Positions 17,216-27,597 of a stretch of 64,000 bases of DNA are shown one piece after another. The stretch comes from Bacteroidales bacterium (GTDB taxonomy: Bacteria; Bacteroidota; Bacteroidia; Bacteroidales; Bacteroidaceae). Each line of letters opens with the position of its first letter. The first letter of the stretch is position 1. The notes beneath the pieces are model-generated. The model saw nothing but the letters and a program-made list of their open reading frames with translations. It did no database searches and was not told where the DNA came from. Both the position numbers and the translations under genes were made by a program. The stretch lies in contig SFIS01000001.1 in the NCBI GenBank assembly GCA_004555245.1, positions 18,513 to 82,512 of the forward strand. The letters are read 5' to 3'.

Positions 17216-17250
17216 CAAAATTATGAAAAAAATCAGAAATAACATTCAAA
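17216..17250 (-). promoter_or_regulatory. Promoter of ddh
   Basis: Read on the - strand: TTTG (17250-17247), a 23-base spacer, then an exact TAATTTTG -7 element (17223-17216). The ddh start is 44 bases downstream. Confidence 0.6.
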
Positions 17251-17427
17251 GGCTGTCGTCGCCGTGTCAGAAAATAATGTTATTTAACACAAAAATCGGC
17301 ATAATATGCAATATTGCAGGGCTGGAGACGTTAATATCTATATATGGCGTTATGCAAACGAACGTCTGGTTTGAATAATAAATTGTCAGATTTTTACACT
17401 TATTTCTACATATCCGTAAGTTAAAGA

Positions 17428-18054
17428 ATGATAGAATACATAAAAGGCGAACTGACTGAACTGACCCCCGGCATAGCTGTAGTAGAAGCCCACGGTGTGG
17501 GCTATGCTCTCGGCATCACCCTCAACACATACACCGCCCTGCAGAAGCATGGCGTGGGGAAAGAGACGAAACTGCTGGTGCACGAACAGTTGGTGACAGG
17601 TGGAAGAGACGATTCTTTCACCCTTTTCGGGTTTGCGAGCCGGCAGGAGCGCGACCTCTACCGTCTGCTCATCACCGTGAACGGCGTGGGCGGGAACACG
17701 GCACGCATGATTCTCTCCGCCACCACACCTGCCGACCTCTGCAACACCATAGCGTCGGGCAACGTGAAGATTCTGAAAAGTGTGAAGGGCATCGGGCCGA
17801 AAGGTGCGCAGCGCATCATTCTCGAACTGAAAGACAAGATTCTGTCTCTCGGCATCACGCAGGAGATGGCTGCCATACCGGGCGGCAACGGGAAGATGGT
17901 GAACTCTGCCGTGAGAGACGAGGCAGTGGCAGCACTCACGGCTCTCGGATTCTCGCCCGCACCATCTGCAAAAGTCGTGTCGCAGCTGCTTGCCGATGCG
18001 CCGGACACTCCTGTAGAACAGATTATCAAACAGGCGCTGAAACTGATAAAATAG
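17428..18054 (+). CDS. ruvA: Holliday junction DNA helicase subunit RuvA
   Basis: DNA-binding tetramer that loads RuvB on Holliday junctions for branch migration. MIEYIKGELTEL starts the OB-fold domain I. The two helix-hairpin-helix motifs of domain II are visible as ITVNGVGGNTARMIL (about 80-94) and LKSVKGIGPKGAQRIILELKDK (about 112-133). The C-terminal RuvB-interacting domain III (DEAVAALTALGF..., ending IIKQALKLIK) is present after a Gly/Asn-rich linker. Length (208 aa) is normal. It precedes sprA, a gene order common in Bacteroidota. The 255-base gap upstream is AT-rich and holds the ddh promoter; no exact -7 element for ruvA was found. Confidence 0.95.
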   Translation: MIEYIKGELTELTPGIAVVEAHGVGYALGITLNTYTALQKHGVGKETKLLVHEQLVTGGRDDSFTLFGFASRQERDLYRLLITVNGVGGNTARMILSATTPADLCNTIASGNVKILKSVKGIGPKGAQRIILELKDKILSLGITQEMAAIPGGNGKMVNSAVRDEAVAALTALGFSPAPSAKVVSQLLADAPDTPVEQIIKQALKLIK

Positions 18055-18068
18055 TTTGTTTTAAGCTG

Positions 18069-18165
18069 ACGAGTTGACGAACTGACGAGTTGATTCTTAT
18101 TTTGAGTTGACGGGTTGACAAGCCTGCGAGTTGGCAAGTTGACACTTTTCAGTCGGCGAGTTGGT
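18069..18165 (+). repeat. GTTGACRAG-type repeat between ruvA and sprA
   Basis: At least six degenerate copies of (G/C)TGACGAGTTGAC-like units fill the 147-base gap between ruvA and sprA, all in the same orientation here. The family is the same as at 11546 and 35589. Confidence 0.7.
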
Positions 18166-18201
18166 ATTCTGCCTCCTTAACCCCAATCCCTACCCTACCC
18201 A

Positions 18202-21200
18202 TTGTCACGCCTCAGACACATATCGGCCTGGTTAGTTGTCAGCATCTTCATGGTGCTGACGGCATACGCCGTGTCCGCACCGAAAGGGACGGGGGCGGCG
18301 ACGGGAAACGTGTATGCCGACAGAAGGGATGAACCGCAGGACGACAACAGAAACAGGAACAGGAACAGGAACAACAGCAGCAACAACAAGAAAAACAGCA
18401 GCAAAAGCAACAACAACGCCGGGGACAAGGGCAAAGGGGCCAAACAGGATTCGCTCACCACACGACTTGAAGAGATTCTGCAGATTGCCGACGAGGACAT
18501 CCCCGATTCTCTTTTGGACACGCGATGGCCTGTGCAGCGCACGTTGCCTGTGACCTACGACGATCTTCAGCCCAACTCAGCCGATCTTAGACAGCCTGAG
18601 AATGTCAGCCAGAAGGTAGAATACAACGATTCGCTCAACCGCTACGTCTTCGGCACACGCATGGGAGGCACGTATGTCGCCGCCCCGATAATGATGACGA
18701 TAGACGAATATCTCAACTATCTGAACAGACAGCAGCGCCGCGAATATTTCAAGGCCAAGAACAGCGAGATTTTCGAGAGCAAGGGGAAAGAGAAGTTTGA
18801 CTTTACCGACATGCACTTCGACCTGGGTCCGGCAGAGAAAATCTTTGGTCCAGGCGGTGTGCGCATCAAGACACAGGGAACGGCGGAGCTGAAGTTCGGA
18901 GCCACATTCAAGAAGATAGACAACCCGTCGCTGCCCATACGCAACCGGAAGACGACAACCATAGACTTCGACGAGAAAATCAACATCAACGTGACGGGCA
19001 AAGTCGGCGACAAGGTGAACATGAGCCTCAACTACAACACCGACGCCACATTCGACTTCGACCAGCAGAACATAAAGCTGAAATACGACGGCAAGGAAGA
19101 CGAGATTATAAAACTCGTGGAGATGGGCAACGTGTCGTTCCCCTCAAACTCGTCGCTCGTGCAGGGTGCGTCGTCGCTCTTCGGCATAAGGACAGACATG
19201 CAGTTCGGCAAGCTGAAACTGCAGACCGTGCTGTCGCAGAAGAAGTCAAACTCCAAGAGTGTCAGCACAAAGGGCGGCGTGCAGCTCACGCCGTTCGAGA
19301 TTGACGTCTCGAACTATGAGGAGAACCGCCACTTCTTCCTCGCCCACTATTTCCGCTCCACCTACGACAAGGCGATGCAGAGCCTGCCCAACCTCACCAC
19401 GGGCGTGAAGCTCAACCGCATCGAGGTGTGGGTGACAAACGTCACGGGCGTCACGACAAACACGCGCAACATCATCGCCCTCACCGACCTCGCCGAATCA
19501 TCGACACTGCACAACCCACGATGGGGAGACAGCGGGATGCAGCAGCCGCCACACAATGCGGCGAACGGCGAATACCAGACAATGGTGACGACAAACGCAG
19601 CGGCACGAGACATCGACGCCACTACGGCAACCATGGAAGGCGACAACCTCGAGGGCGGCGCCGACTACGAGAAGATAGAACGCGCACGCCAACTCTCTTC
19701 AAGCGAATACACTGTCAACGAGGCGCTGGGATACATCTCGCTGCGCACAAACCTGCAGCCGGACCAGGTGCTCGCCGTGGCTTACGAATACACCTACGGC
19801 GGGAGGACATACCAGGTCGGAGAGTTCGCAAGCGACATACAGGACAACACGAAGGCACTCTACGTGAAAGCGCTGAAGAACGCCGCCAACACGCCGAGAC
19901 AGGCCAACTGGAGGCTGATGATGAAGAACGTCTATTATCTCGCGCAGAACGTAGAGAAGACAAAGTTCCGCCTCGACATCAAATACCAGAGCGACACGGC
20001 AGGCGTATATCTCAACTACATCCCCGAGCGCGAGACAAAAGACACGCCAATCATCAAAGCCATAGGCGCCGACCGTCTCGACAACAACAACAAGCCGCAC
20101 TCTAACGGATATTTCGATTTCATAGAAGGCTACACCGTCAGCGACGGGCGAGTGTTCCTCCCGGCTGCCGAACCCTTCGGCGCGTGCCTCCACAACTTCC
20201 TGACAGGCAAGGGCGTGGCAGACGCCGTGGCGAAGAAATATCTCTACACCGCCCTCTACGATTCGACAAAGACTGTAGCGAAGCAGATAGCCGAAAGCAA
20301 CAAATACATACTGCAGGGACAGTTCAAGGGCACGTCAAACAACGTCATCTCCCTCGGGGCTGTCAACGTGCCGAGAGGTTCTGTCGTCGTCACGGCAGGA
20401 GGCATGGTGCTCAGCGAAGGCAGCGACTACAGCGTTGACTACTACGCCGGAGAGGTCACCATCCTCAACCAGAGCATTCTCGACGCCGGGACGGCGGTCA
20501 ACGTATCGCTCGAAAGCGACACCGACTACGGACAGCAGCGCAAGACGATGATGGGCGTCAACTGGGAATATACCTTCTCGAAAGACTTCCAGCTCTCCGG
20601 AACATTCCAGCACCTCTCCGAACAGGCTCTCACGACAAAGGTGAACATGGGCGCCGAGCCGCTGAACAACACGCTGTGGGGCATCAACCTGAACTGGAAG
20701 AAAGAATCGCAGTGGCTGACAAACATTCTCGACAAACTGCCTTTCCTGAATCTCACCGCACCATCGTCGATACAGCTCTCGGCAGAGTTTGCACAACTCA
20801 TCGCAGGCACGGCGTCCGGCACGCAGGACAACGCATCGTATCTCGACGACTTCGAGACGGCGAAGAACACCACCGACATCTCCTCGCCCGGATCGTGGAC
20901 CATCAGCAGCGTGCCCACACTCTTCCCCGAACACAGCGACATGACGACACTCAGCAGCGGCTACAACCGCGCGCTGCTCGCATGGTATAACATCGACCCC
21001 CTCTTCACGCGCCGTTCATCATCACTCACTCCGGCACACATAAAGGGCGACCTCGACCAGCTGTCGAACCATTATGTGCGCGAGGTGTATGTCAGCGAGC
21101 TCTACCCCAACCGCGACCAGAGCAGCTACAGCGGAGCGACAAACACACTGCCCATTCTCAATCTCGCCTTCTACCCGCAGGAGCGCGGACCCTACAACTT

Positions 21201-24200
21201 CTCTACAGAACTCGACGCAAAAGGAAGGCTCACCTTCCCGGAGAAACGATGGGGCGGAATGATGCGCAAACTCGACTTCACGGACTTCGAGAACGCAAAC
21301 ATAGAGTATCTGGAATTCTGGATGCTCGACCCCTTCATATCCGGAAAGAACGGCGTCAGCGACACCGACGGCATGGGAGCCGACCTGTATATCAACCTCG
21401 GAGACATCAGCGAAGACATCCTGCGCGACGGGAAGAAATTCTACGAGAGCGGAATGCCCGTCGATGGCAGCGACGCCTACACCACCACACAATGGGGAAA
21501 GGTGCCGACACAGGCTGCCGTGACATACGCCTTCTCGACAGCGGCAGGCACACGGCAGATGCAGGACGTGGGATACAACGGCCTCACCGACGAGGAGGAG
21601 AAGCAATACGAAGGCTACGGCAACTTCCTCACATACATCCGGAACAACTACCCCGCCGCTGACAGCGTGTATAACGCCGTCATGGCTGACCCCGCAGCAG
21701 ACAACTACCAATACTTCCGCAGCTCAGCGTTCGACCAGGCCGCCACACCCATCCTGCAACGCTACAAGCACATCAACGGCCCGCAGGGCAACTCGCCCGA
21801 TTCCGAACAACGCACCGAGGCCTACGACACATCCTACAAGACGACACCCGACGTCGAGGACATCAACCAAGACTTCACGCTCAACGAATACGAGAAATAT
21901 TTCCAGTACAAGGTCTCGCTGCGCCCTGGAGACATGAGGGTTGGCGAGAACTATATCGTCGATAAGCGCACGACAAGCCCCACACTGCGCAACGGCGACC
22001 GCGACACCGTCACATGGTACCAGTTCCGTATTCCGCTGAAAACCGCACTGCGCGGCGACGGGCGTGTCGGCGGCATAACCGACTTCACGTCCATTCGCTT
22101 CATACGTATGTTCATCACGCAATGCGCGCGTCCCATCGTGCTGCGCTTTGGCTCGCTCGACCTCGTGCGAGGCGAATGGCGCGTGTACGAGCAGAACCTC
22201 AACACCGCATCGGCAAACACCGCCACCATGGCTGTCTCTGCCGTCAACATCGAGGAGAACAACGACAAGACACCCGTCAACTACGTACTGCCGCCGGGCA
22301 TCACGCGTGTTGTCGATCCCTCGCAGCCGCAACTGACAGAGGCCAACGAGCAGGCTCTCGCACTCACGCTCAACGACATGTCCACGGGCGACGCACGATG
22401 CGTATATAAGAACTCCACCATCGACATGCGACACTACCGCCGCCTGCAGCTCTTCACACACGCCAACGCCTTCGAGAACAACGTCACGAACCTCCAGGAC
22501 AACCAGCTCGCACTCTTCATACGCCTCGGCTCTGACTACAAGTCGAACTACTACGAATACGAGATACCGCTGAAGCTCACGCCTCCGGGACACTACGACA
22601 GATACTCTACGCAAGACTGCCGCGCCGTATGGCCGGAAGACAACATGCTTGACATCGACCTCTCTGTCCTCACCACGCTGAAGCGCGAACGCAACAAGGC
22701 GAAAAGCGAGGGCAGAGCATCGTACAACCAGGTCTTCACCGCATACGACACGGAAAAGCCGCAGAACAAAGTCTCCATACTCGGAAACCCGTCGCTCGGA
22801 GAAGTGAAGACAATGATTATCGGTGTCAGAAACCTCTCCTCTGAAGTGAAGAGCGGCGAGGTGTGGGTCAACGAGCTGCGTCTGCTCGACGCCACAAACA
22901 AAGGCGGATGGGCAGCGCAGGGAAACATGAACCTGCAGCTCTCTGACCTCGCCACCGTCAACCTCAGCGGGAAATACTCGTCTGCCGGATTCGGAGGTCT
23001 CGAACAGAGTGTTGTCGAACGTTCGACAGAAGATTTCCAGTCGTTCTCAGCGACCTTCGACATCGAGCTCGGCAAGTTCTTCCCCGACAAGGCAAAGGTC
23101 TCTGTGCCCGTGTATTACAGCGTGACTAAAGAGAAGACCTCACCGCTCTACAACCCTCTTGACACCGACCTCGAGCTCAACGACGCCCTCGACGCCTACA
23201 CCGACAAGCACCAGCGCGATTCTGTCGAGAACATCGTAGTCACGAAACTCACGTCAACGAACTTCTCCGTCGCCAATGCCCGCGTAGGCATAGCGACGAA
23301 AGGACACCCCATGCCCTACGACCCCGCCAACTTCTCCTTCTCCTACAGCCACTCGCACACCCACAAGCAGGGCGAGACAACGGTCTATGAGAACGAAGAC
23401 AACTGGCGCGGAGCACTCAACTACAACTGGTCGCCCGTCTATAAGCCCTTCGAACCCTTCAAGAAGATAAAGTCCAAGTCGAAGGCATACGACATACTCA
23501 AACGCTTCGGGCTGAACTACCTGCCGCAGACAATAGGATTCAACACCGAACTGACACGCTCGTACTACGAACTGCAGGAACGTGACATGGAAGCCCTCGA
23601 CAACTCTTCCATCCCACTCTCCTTCAGCTCGCAGTTCCTCTGGAACAGAGACTTCAACATCCGATGGGACCTCACGCGCAACCTGCAGTTCTCTTTCCGC
23701 TCAGCAACCCACGCCGAGGTGGAAGAACCATACCGGCCCGTGAACAAAGACCTCTACCCCGACGACTACAAGGTGTGGAAAGACTCTGTGTGGACAAGCA
23801 TCAAGAACCTCGGCACGCCGCTCGACTACAGCCAGAACGTGACAGCGTCATACAACCTGCCGCTCAACCTCATACCCGCCTTCGACTGGCTGTCATCGAC
23901 CGCCACATACTCGTCGTCATACAACTGGGTGAGAGGCACGGCACTCGAAGACGGAACGTCGCTCGGCAACACCGTCAGCCTCAACCGCACATACGCCCTG
24001 AAAGGCTCGCTCGCCATGGAGAAACTCTACAACCATGTGCCTTTCCTGAAGAAGGCGAACGAGAGATTCAGCAAACCCGCAGCGAAAGCCAAGCCAAAGA
24101 CCGGCACGAAGAAGAAGCCGGCTGACAAAGACGACAAGAAAGCCGACGCGGCAGACAAGGAGAAATCGAAACTCCCGCTCAACCGCAACACCACACAGGT

Positions 24201-25887
24201 GGAGATGACACTCTATCCGGACAGCGCCGTCAGCATGCGCCACAACAGGAAATCGAAACGCATCGTCGTCTCTGCAAAGAGTGCAGACGGGAAAGCACTC
24301 GCCGTGAAGTTCAAGAAGCAGGACGACAACACCATACTCGTGAAACTCAAGGGCGACACAGCGCAGAAAGTGAAACTCTCTGTCACAAAACTGCCCGACC
24401 TCGACGAGAAACCCTGGTATCGCCTCGCACAGTCCGCCGCACGCTTCCTCATGATGCTGCGCACCATCGACCTCACCTACAACAACAGCTACGCAATGTC
24501 GCTGCCCGGCTTCATGCCCTCTGTCGGCGACGCCTTCGGACAGAAGAGCGTAAATGGCATCCTCAGCCCGGGTCTCGACTTCGCCTTCGGCCTCGTAGGC
24601 GATGCGTATGTCTCACAGGCACGAGAAAGGGGATGGCTGCTCAACGCCGATTCCGTAGCCACACCGGCTGCCATCAACCAGACAGAAGACCTGCAGCTGC
24701 GCATGACGCTTGAACCCGTACGCTCTCTGAAGATAGACCTCAACGCCAGCCGTACGCACACACGCGGCAAGAGCATACAATATATGTACGAGGGCAGCCC
24801 CACCACCCTCTCCGGCACCTTCACGATGACAACCGTCTCTATCGGCTCGGCATTTGAAGGCACCGGCAGCGCAGCAGACGGTTTCCGCTCAAAGACCTTC
24901 GAGAAGTTCTGCAGCTCTCTGCCCGCCTTCCGACAGAAGGTGGAGGCGCAATATGCCGGAGCCACATACCCCGCAGGCTCAACACTCGCAGGGCAGACCT
25001 TCGACCCCGCCAACGGAGGCGTCAGCCAATACAGCGCCGATGTCATGGTGCCCGCATTCCTCAACGCCTACACCGCGATGGGCGACGGCGGCATGAGCCT
25101 CTTCCCCGCTCTCGCACGCCTGCTGCCCAACTGGAGCGTGAAATACAGCGGACTGTCACAGCTCACATGGTTCAAAGAACGTTTCAAGAGCGTCAACATC
25201 TCTCACGCATACAAGAGCATCTATGCCGTAGGCTCATACAGCAGTTTCTCCACATTCGTAGAGTATATGGGAGGACTCGGCTTCATCAGCAACGCCACGA
25301 CCGGCATGCCGCAGCCGAACTCAATATACAATGTCTCGCAGGTCAGCATAAACGAGTCTTTCTCGCCCCTACTCGGCATTGACGTCACTCTACAGAACAA
25401 CATGACGCTCAAGATGGAATACCGCACGACACGCATTCTCAACCTCGCGATGACAAACGCACAGCTCACCGAGACAACATCAAAAGACCTCGTCTTCGGG
25501 TTCGGCTACAAGATTCAGGACTTCAACCCCTTCGCCCCCAAGGCAAGGAAAGTGAAGACGGGCAGCGGGAAAGACACAGAGCAGAACAACACTGCCGCAG
25601 CACGCACCACACGGCGCGGCTTCAGCCACGACCTCAACCTGCGCCTCGACGTCAGCTACAGGAAACAGGCTGCCATCAACCGCGACATCGCCACCGTCAC
25701 GTCAACCGCCACAAGTGGCAACAACGCATTCAAGCTCTCGTTCTCTGCCGACTACACCATGTCGCGCCTGCTCACCATGAGCTTCTATCTCGACAGACAG
25801 ACAAACACCCCTCTCCTATCAAGCAACTCATACCCAACCACGACACAAGACTTCGGTCTCGCACTCAAATTCTCACTCACGAGATAA
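18202..25887 (+). CDS. sprA: Cell surface protein SprA (type IX secretion translocon)
   Basis: Giant outer-membrane protein (2561 aa) that forms the translocation barrel of the type IX secretion system (Sov in Porphyromonas). The start is a TTG at 18202: an in-frame stop lies at 18178-18180, no ATG lies between, and TTG gives MSRLRHISAWLVVSIFMVLTA, a good signal peptide. SprA hallmarks include LGPAEKIFGPGGVRIKTQG and FDEKININVTGKVGDKVN near residues 210-275, plus many barrel strands to the C-terminus (FGLALKFSLTR). Oddities: an Asn/Arg/Lys/Ser-only stretch at 47-73, encoded by near-tandem AACAGGAACAGG units, and a Lys/Ala/Pro-rich charged linker around 1953-1995. It implies a working T9SS; candidate cargo lies at 61441. 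Confidence 0.95.
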   Translation: MSRLRHISAWLVVSIFMVLTAYAVSAPKGTGAATGNVYADRRDEPQDDNRNRNRNRNNSSNNKKNSSKSNNNAGDKGKGAKQDSLTTRLEEILQIADEDIPDSLLDTRWPVQRTLPVTYDDLQPNSADLRQPENVSQKVEYNDSLNRYVFGTRMGGTYVAAPIMMTIDEYLNYLNRQQRREYFKAKNSEIFESKGKEKFDFTDMHFDLGPAEKIFGPGGVRIKTQGTAELKFGATFKKIDNPSLPIRNRKTTTIDFDEKININVTGKVGDKVNMSLNYNTDATFDFDQQNIKLKYDGKEDEIIKLVEMGNVSFPSNSSLVQGASSLFGIRTDMQFGKLKLQTVLSQKKSNSKSVSTKGGVQLTPFEIDVSNYEENRHFFLAHYFRSTYDKAMQSLPNLTTGVKLNRIEVWVTNVTGVTTNTRNIIALTDLAESSTLHNPRWGDSGMQQPPHNAANGEYQTMVTTNAAARDIDATTATMEGDNLEGGADYEKIERARQLSSSEYTVNEALGYISLRTNLQPDQVLAVAYEYTYGGRTYQVGEFASDIQDNTKALYVKALKNAANTPRQANWRLMMKNVYYLAQNVEKTKFRLDIKYQSDTAGVYLNYIPERETKDTPIIKAIGADRLDNNNKPHSNGYFDFIEGYTVSDGRVFLPAAEPFGACLHNFLTGKGVADAVAKKYLYTALYDSTKTVAKQIAESNKYILQGQFKGTSNNVISLGAVNVPRGSVVVTAGGMVLSEGSDYSVDYYAGEVTILNQSILDAGTAVNVSLESDTDYGQQRKTMMGVNWEYTFSKDFQLSGTFQHLSEQALTTKVNMGAEPLNNTLWGINLNWKKESQWLTNILDKLPFLNLTAPSSIQLSAEFAQLIAGTASGTQDNASYLDDFETAKNTTDISSPGSWTISSVPTLFPEHSDMTTLSSGYNRALLAWYNIDPLFTRRSSSLTPAHIKGDLDQLSNHYVREVYVSELYPNRDQSSYSGATNTLPILNLAFYPQERGPYNFSTELDAKGRLTFPEKRWGGMMRKLDFTDFENANIEYLEFWMLDPFISGKNGVSDTDGMGADLYINLGDISEDILRDGKKFYESGMPVDGSDAYTTTQWGKVPTQAAVTYAFSTAAGTRQMQDVGYNGLTDEEEKQYEGYGNFLTYIRNNYPAADSVYNAVMADPAADNYQYFRSSAFDQAATPILQRYKHINGPQGNSPDSEQRTEAYDTSYKTTPDVEDINQDFTLNEYEKYFQYKVSLRPGDMRVGENYIVDKRTTSPTLRNGDRDTVTWYQFRIPLKTALRGDGRVGGITDFTSIRFIRMFITQCARPIVLRFGSLDLVRGEWRVYEQNLNTASANTATMAVSAVNIEENNDKTPVNYVLPPGITRVVDPSQPQLTEANEQALALTLNDMSTGDARCVYKNSTIDMRHYRRLQLFTHANAFENNVTNLQDNQLALFIRLGSDYKSNYYEYEIPLKLTPPGHYDRYSTQDCRAVWPEDNMLDIDLSVLTTLKRERNKAKSEGRASYNQVFTAYDTEKPQNKVSILGNPSLGEVKTMIIGVRNLSSEVKSGEVWVNELRLLDATNKGGWAAQGNMNLQLSDLATVNLSGKYSSAGFGGLEQSVVERSTEDFQSFSATFDIELGKFFPDKAKVSVPVYYSVTKEKTSPLYNPLDTDLELNDALDAYTDKHQRDSVENIVVTKLTSTNFSVANARVGIATKGHPMPYDPANFSFSYSHSHTHKQGETTVYENEDNWRGALNYNWSPVYKPFEPFKKIKSKSKAYDILKRFGLNYLPQTIGFNTELTRSYYELQERDMEALDNSSIPLSFSSQFLWNRDFNIRWDLTRNLQFSFRSATHAEVEEPYRPVNKDLYPDDYKVWKDSVWTSIKNLGTPLDYSQNVTASYNLPLNLIPAFDWLSSTATYSSSYNWVRGTALEDGTSLGNTVSLNRTYALKGSLAMEKLYNHVPFLKKANERFSKPAAKAKPKTGTKKKPADKDDKKADAADKEKSKLPLNRNTTQVEMTLYPDSAVSMRHNRKSKRIVVSAKSADGKALAVKFKKQDDNTILVKLKGDTAQKVKLSVTKLPDLDEKPWYRLAQSAARFLMMLRTIDLTYNNSYAMSLPGFMPSVGDAFGQKSVNGILSPGLDFAFGLVGDAYVSQARERGWLLNADSVATPAAINQTEDLQLRMTLEPVRSLKIDLNASRTHTRGKSIQYMYEGSPTTLSGTFTMTTVSIGSAFEGTGSAADGFRSKTFEKFCSSLPAFRQKVEAQYAGATYPAGSTLAGQTFDPANGGVSQYSADVMVPAFLNAYTAMGDGGMSLFPALARLLPNWSVKYSGLSQLTWFKERFKSVNISHAYKSIYAVGSYSSFSTFVEYMGGLGFISNATTGMPQPNSIYNVSQVSINESFSPLLGIDVTLQNNMTLKMEYRTTRILNLAMTNAQLTETTSKDLVFGFGYKIQDFNPFAPKARKVKTGSGKDTEQNNTAAARTTRRGFSHDLNLRLDVSYRKQAAINRDIATVTSTATSGNNAFKLSFSADYTMSRLLTMSFYLDRQTNTPLLSSNSYPTTTQDFGLALKFSLTR

Positions 25888-25892
25888 AGAAA

Positions 25893-27251
25893 ATGACAAG
25901 ATACAGAGCGATACTCCCGACACTACTCGCCATCCTCATCATCTCCGGCACCACATCCCGGGGCACGACAGCATACGCCGGCAAAAATGCCACAGGCGAC
26001 ACCATGACGGCTGACACCGTAGCGGCAGACAGCGCCGACATGACCTATGCCGACACAACCGCAGCAGACAGCCTCCTGCCTGACAGCCTCGCGGCGGACA
26101 GCCTGCCGCTCACGAAGGCAGAGAGCCTCATGCGCCTGCTCGACAACAAGATGTTCGGCACGTCGCAGGTAGCGGTGATGGCATACGACCTCACCGCCGA
26201 CACCCTCATCTTCGCACACAACGAGAGGCAGCTCATGCGCCCCGCATCAACCATGAAACTCCTCACTGCCATCACCGCCCTACACAACCTCGGCTCATCA
26301 TACCGCCTCGCCACATCACTCATCGCCGACGGCAACACAGCCACGCAGGACAGCGGACAGCAGCAGAATATCTTCATCGGAGACATCATTGTCAGGGGAG
26401 GGATGGACCCTCTTTTCAACACCGACGACATGCACGCCTTCGTAGATGCCATAGCACAACAACACATCGACACCATATACGGCGACATACGCGCCGACCG
26501 TTCGTTCAAAGACACACTGCTGCTCGGCGAGGGATGGTGCTGGGACGACGACAACCCTGTCCTCACGCCTCTGCCGTGGAACAGGAAAGACACCTTCGTC
26601 AGGAAATACAAGCAGATGCTGCAGGCACAGGGCATCACCATTCTCCCCACCTCGCTAATACCCACCGACAGCCTCGGCAACCCCACCGTCACCACGCCAC
26701 CCGCCAGACGCCGCACTCTCTGCACACGCACACATACCATACAGCAGATTCTAATACCCATGCTGAAGAAATCAGACAATCTGTATGCAGAAGCACTCTT
26801 CTACCACATCGCGGCGCAACGCCGCCGTCCGGCCACACGCCGTCACACCGCAGACATCATGCGGCGCCTCATCGCATCGCTCGGCCTCAACCCCGCACAC
26901 TACCGCATAGCCGACGGCTCAGGGCTCTCTCTCTACAACTACCAGACGGCAGAACTGCAAGTGAAACTGCTGCGCTTCGCCTACCACTCGCCGGACATCT
27001 ACCCACACCTCTACCCCGCACTACCCGTTGCCGGCACAGACGGCACGCTGAAGAAACGAATGCGCACACAGCCCACTCTCGACAACGTACACGCAAAGAC
27101 CGGCACGCTGACCGGCATATCATCACTCGCCGGCTATCTCACCTCTGCCGACGGCAACACCATCGCTTTCGCAATCATCAACCAGGGCATCATGTCTGCC
27201 ACATCAGCAAAGAGATTCCAGGACAATGTCTGCAGAATACTGTGCCGGTGA
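25893..27251 (+). CDS. dacB: D-alanyl-D-alanine carboxypeptidase/endopeptidase, PBP4 (peptidase S13)
   Basis: Periplasmic penicillin-binding protein of class C that trims or cleaves peptidoglycan cross-links. The three active-site motifs are present: S119-T-M-K (PASTMKLLT), S294-D-N (KKSDNLYAEAL) and K402-T-G (HAKTGTLTG). A signal peptide covers about residues 1-29. Between it and the catalytic domain is a low-complexity run of ADT/ADS units (about 36-72: TADTVAADSADM, YADTTAADSL), an unusual acidic linker for the family. Length (452 aa) is otherwise normal, with a short middle domain. It begins 5 bases after the sprA stop, so the two are probably translated from one message. Confidence 0.92.
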   Translation: MTRYRAILPTLLAILIISGTTSRGTTAYAGKNATGDTMTADTVAADSADMTYADTTAADSLLPDSLAADSLPLTKAESLMRLLDNKMFGTSQVAVMAYDLTADTLIFAHNERQLMRPASTMKLLTAITALHNLGSSYRLATSLIADGNTATQDSGQQQNIFIGDIIVRGGMDPLFNTDDMHAFVDAIAQQHIDTIYGDIRADRSFKDTLLLGEGWCWDDDNPVLTPLPWNRKDTFVRKYKQMLQAQGITILPTSLIPTDSLGNPTVTTPPARRRTLCTRTHTIQQILIPMLKKSDNLYAEALFYHIAAQRRRPATRRHTADIMRRLIASLGLNPAHYRIADGSGLSLYNYQTAELQVKLLRFAYHSPDIYPHLYPALPVAGTDGTLKKRMRTQPTLDNVHAKTGTLTGISSLAGYLTSADGNTIAFAIINQGIMSATSAKRFQDNVCRILCR

Positions 27252-27348
27252 ATGAGCCCGAACAGCATGCATGACATTACGTGAGGCTTTGAAGGATATA
27301 TAATAATAAGGTGAATACGCATAAAATCATAATTTTTCGCCGAAACTG
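27252..27348. other. Gap between dacB and the pectin operon promoter
   Basis: The full gap to the next gene is 346 bases. This first part is AT-rich (atataataataa) and holds no terminator, repeat or gene that I can recognise; the rest is promoter and leader, described separately. Confidence 0.5.
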
Positions 27349-27379
27349 TTGTTTTTCGGGATAAAATTTTGTATCTTTG
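27349..27379 (+). promoter_or_regulatory. Promoter of the pectin-side-chain operon
   Basis: TTG (27349-27351), a 20-base spacer, and an exact TAnnTTTG element TATCTTTG (27372-27379). It is the only convincing promoter found ahead of the six glycosidase genes and leaves a leader of about 210 bases. Confidence 0.65.
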
Positions 27380-27383
27380 CAAC

Positions 27384-27597
27384 CAGAACGGAGACACCGC
27401 ATTCAGACGCTCCGTTGTACGGAGCCAGGCAGACCGACGCTTTGTTTCGCCCGGCATAAGAAAACAGAACATGCATTTCCGGTGAGCCGCACGGCGGCAA
27501 CACGGGGAAAAACACGCTTTTTGACACACCGGCATTTCATGCGAAGGCCTACGTCCCCGCAATGATGACCGGCCGAACCTAACTTGAAAAAAATACT
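27384..27597 (+). promoter_or_regulatory. Long structured 5' leader of the glycosidase operon
   Basis: About 210 untranslated bases lie between the promoter and the GH95 start. AACGGAG (about 27386-27392) can pair with CTCCGTT (27409-27415), and a second ACGGAG (27418-27423) can compete for the same partner. A run CGGTGAGCCGCACGGCGGC near 27480 can form another hairpin. No known riboswitch was recognised. A short open frame across it begins inside the promoter and is not supported. Confidence 0.35.

Noticed and set aside
17184..17378. 64-codon frame between ddh and ruvA
   Set aside because: Overlaps the ddh promoter and AT-rich intergenic DNA; no family recognised.
27377..27565. 62-codon frame in the GH95 leader
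   Set aside because: Starts inside the promoter with TTG, has no ribosome binding site and no similarity that I recognise.
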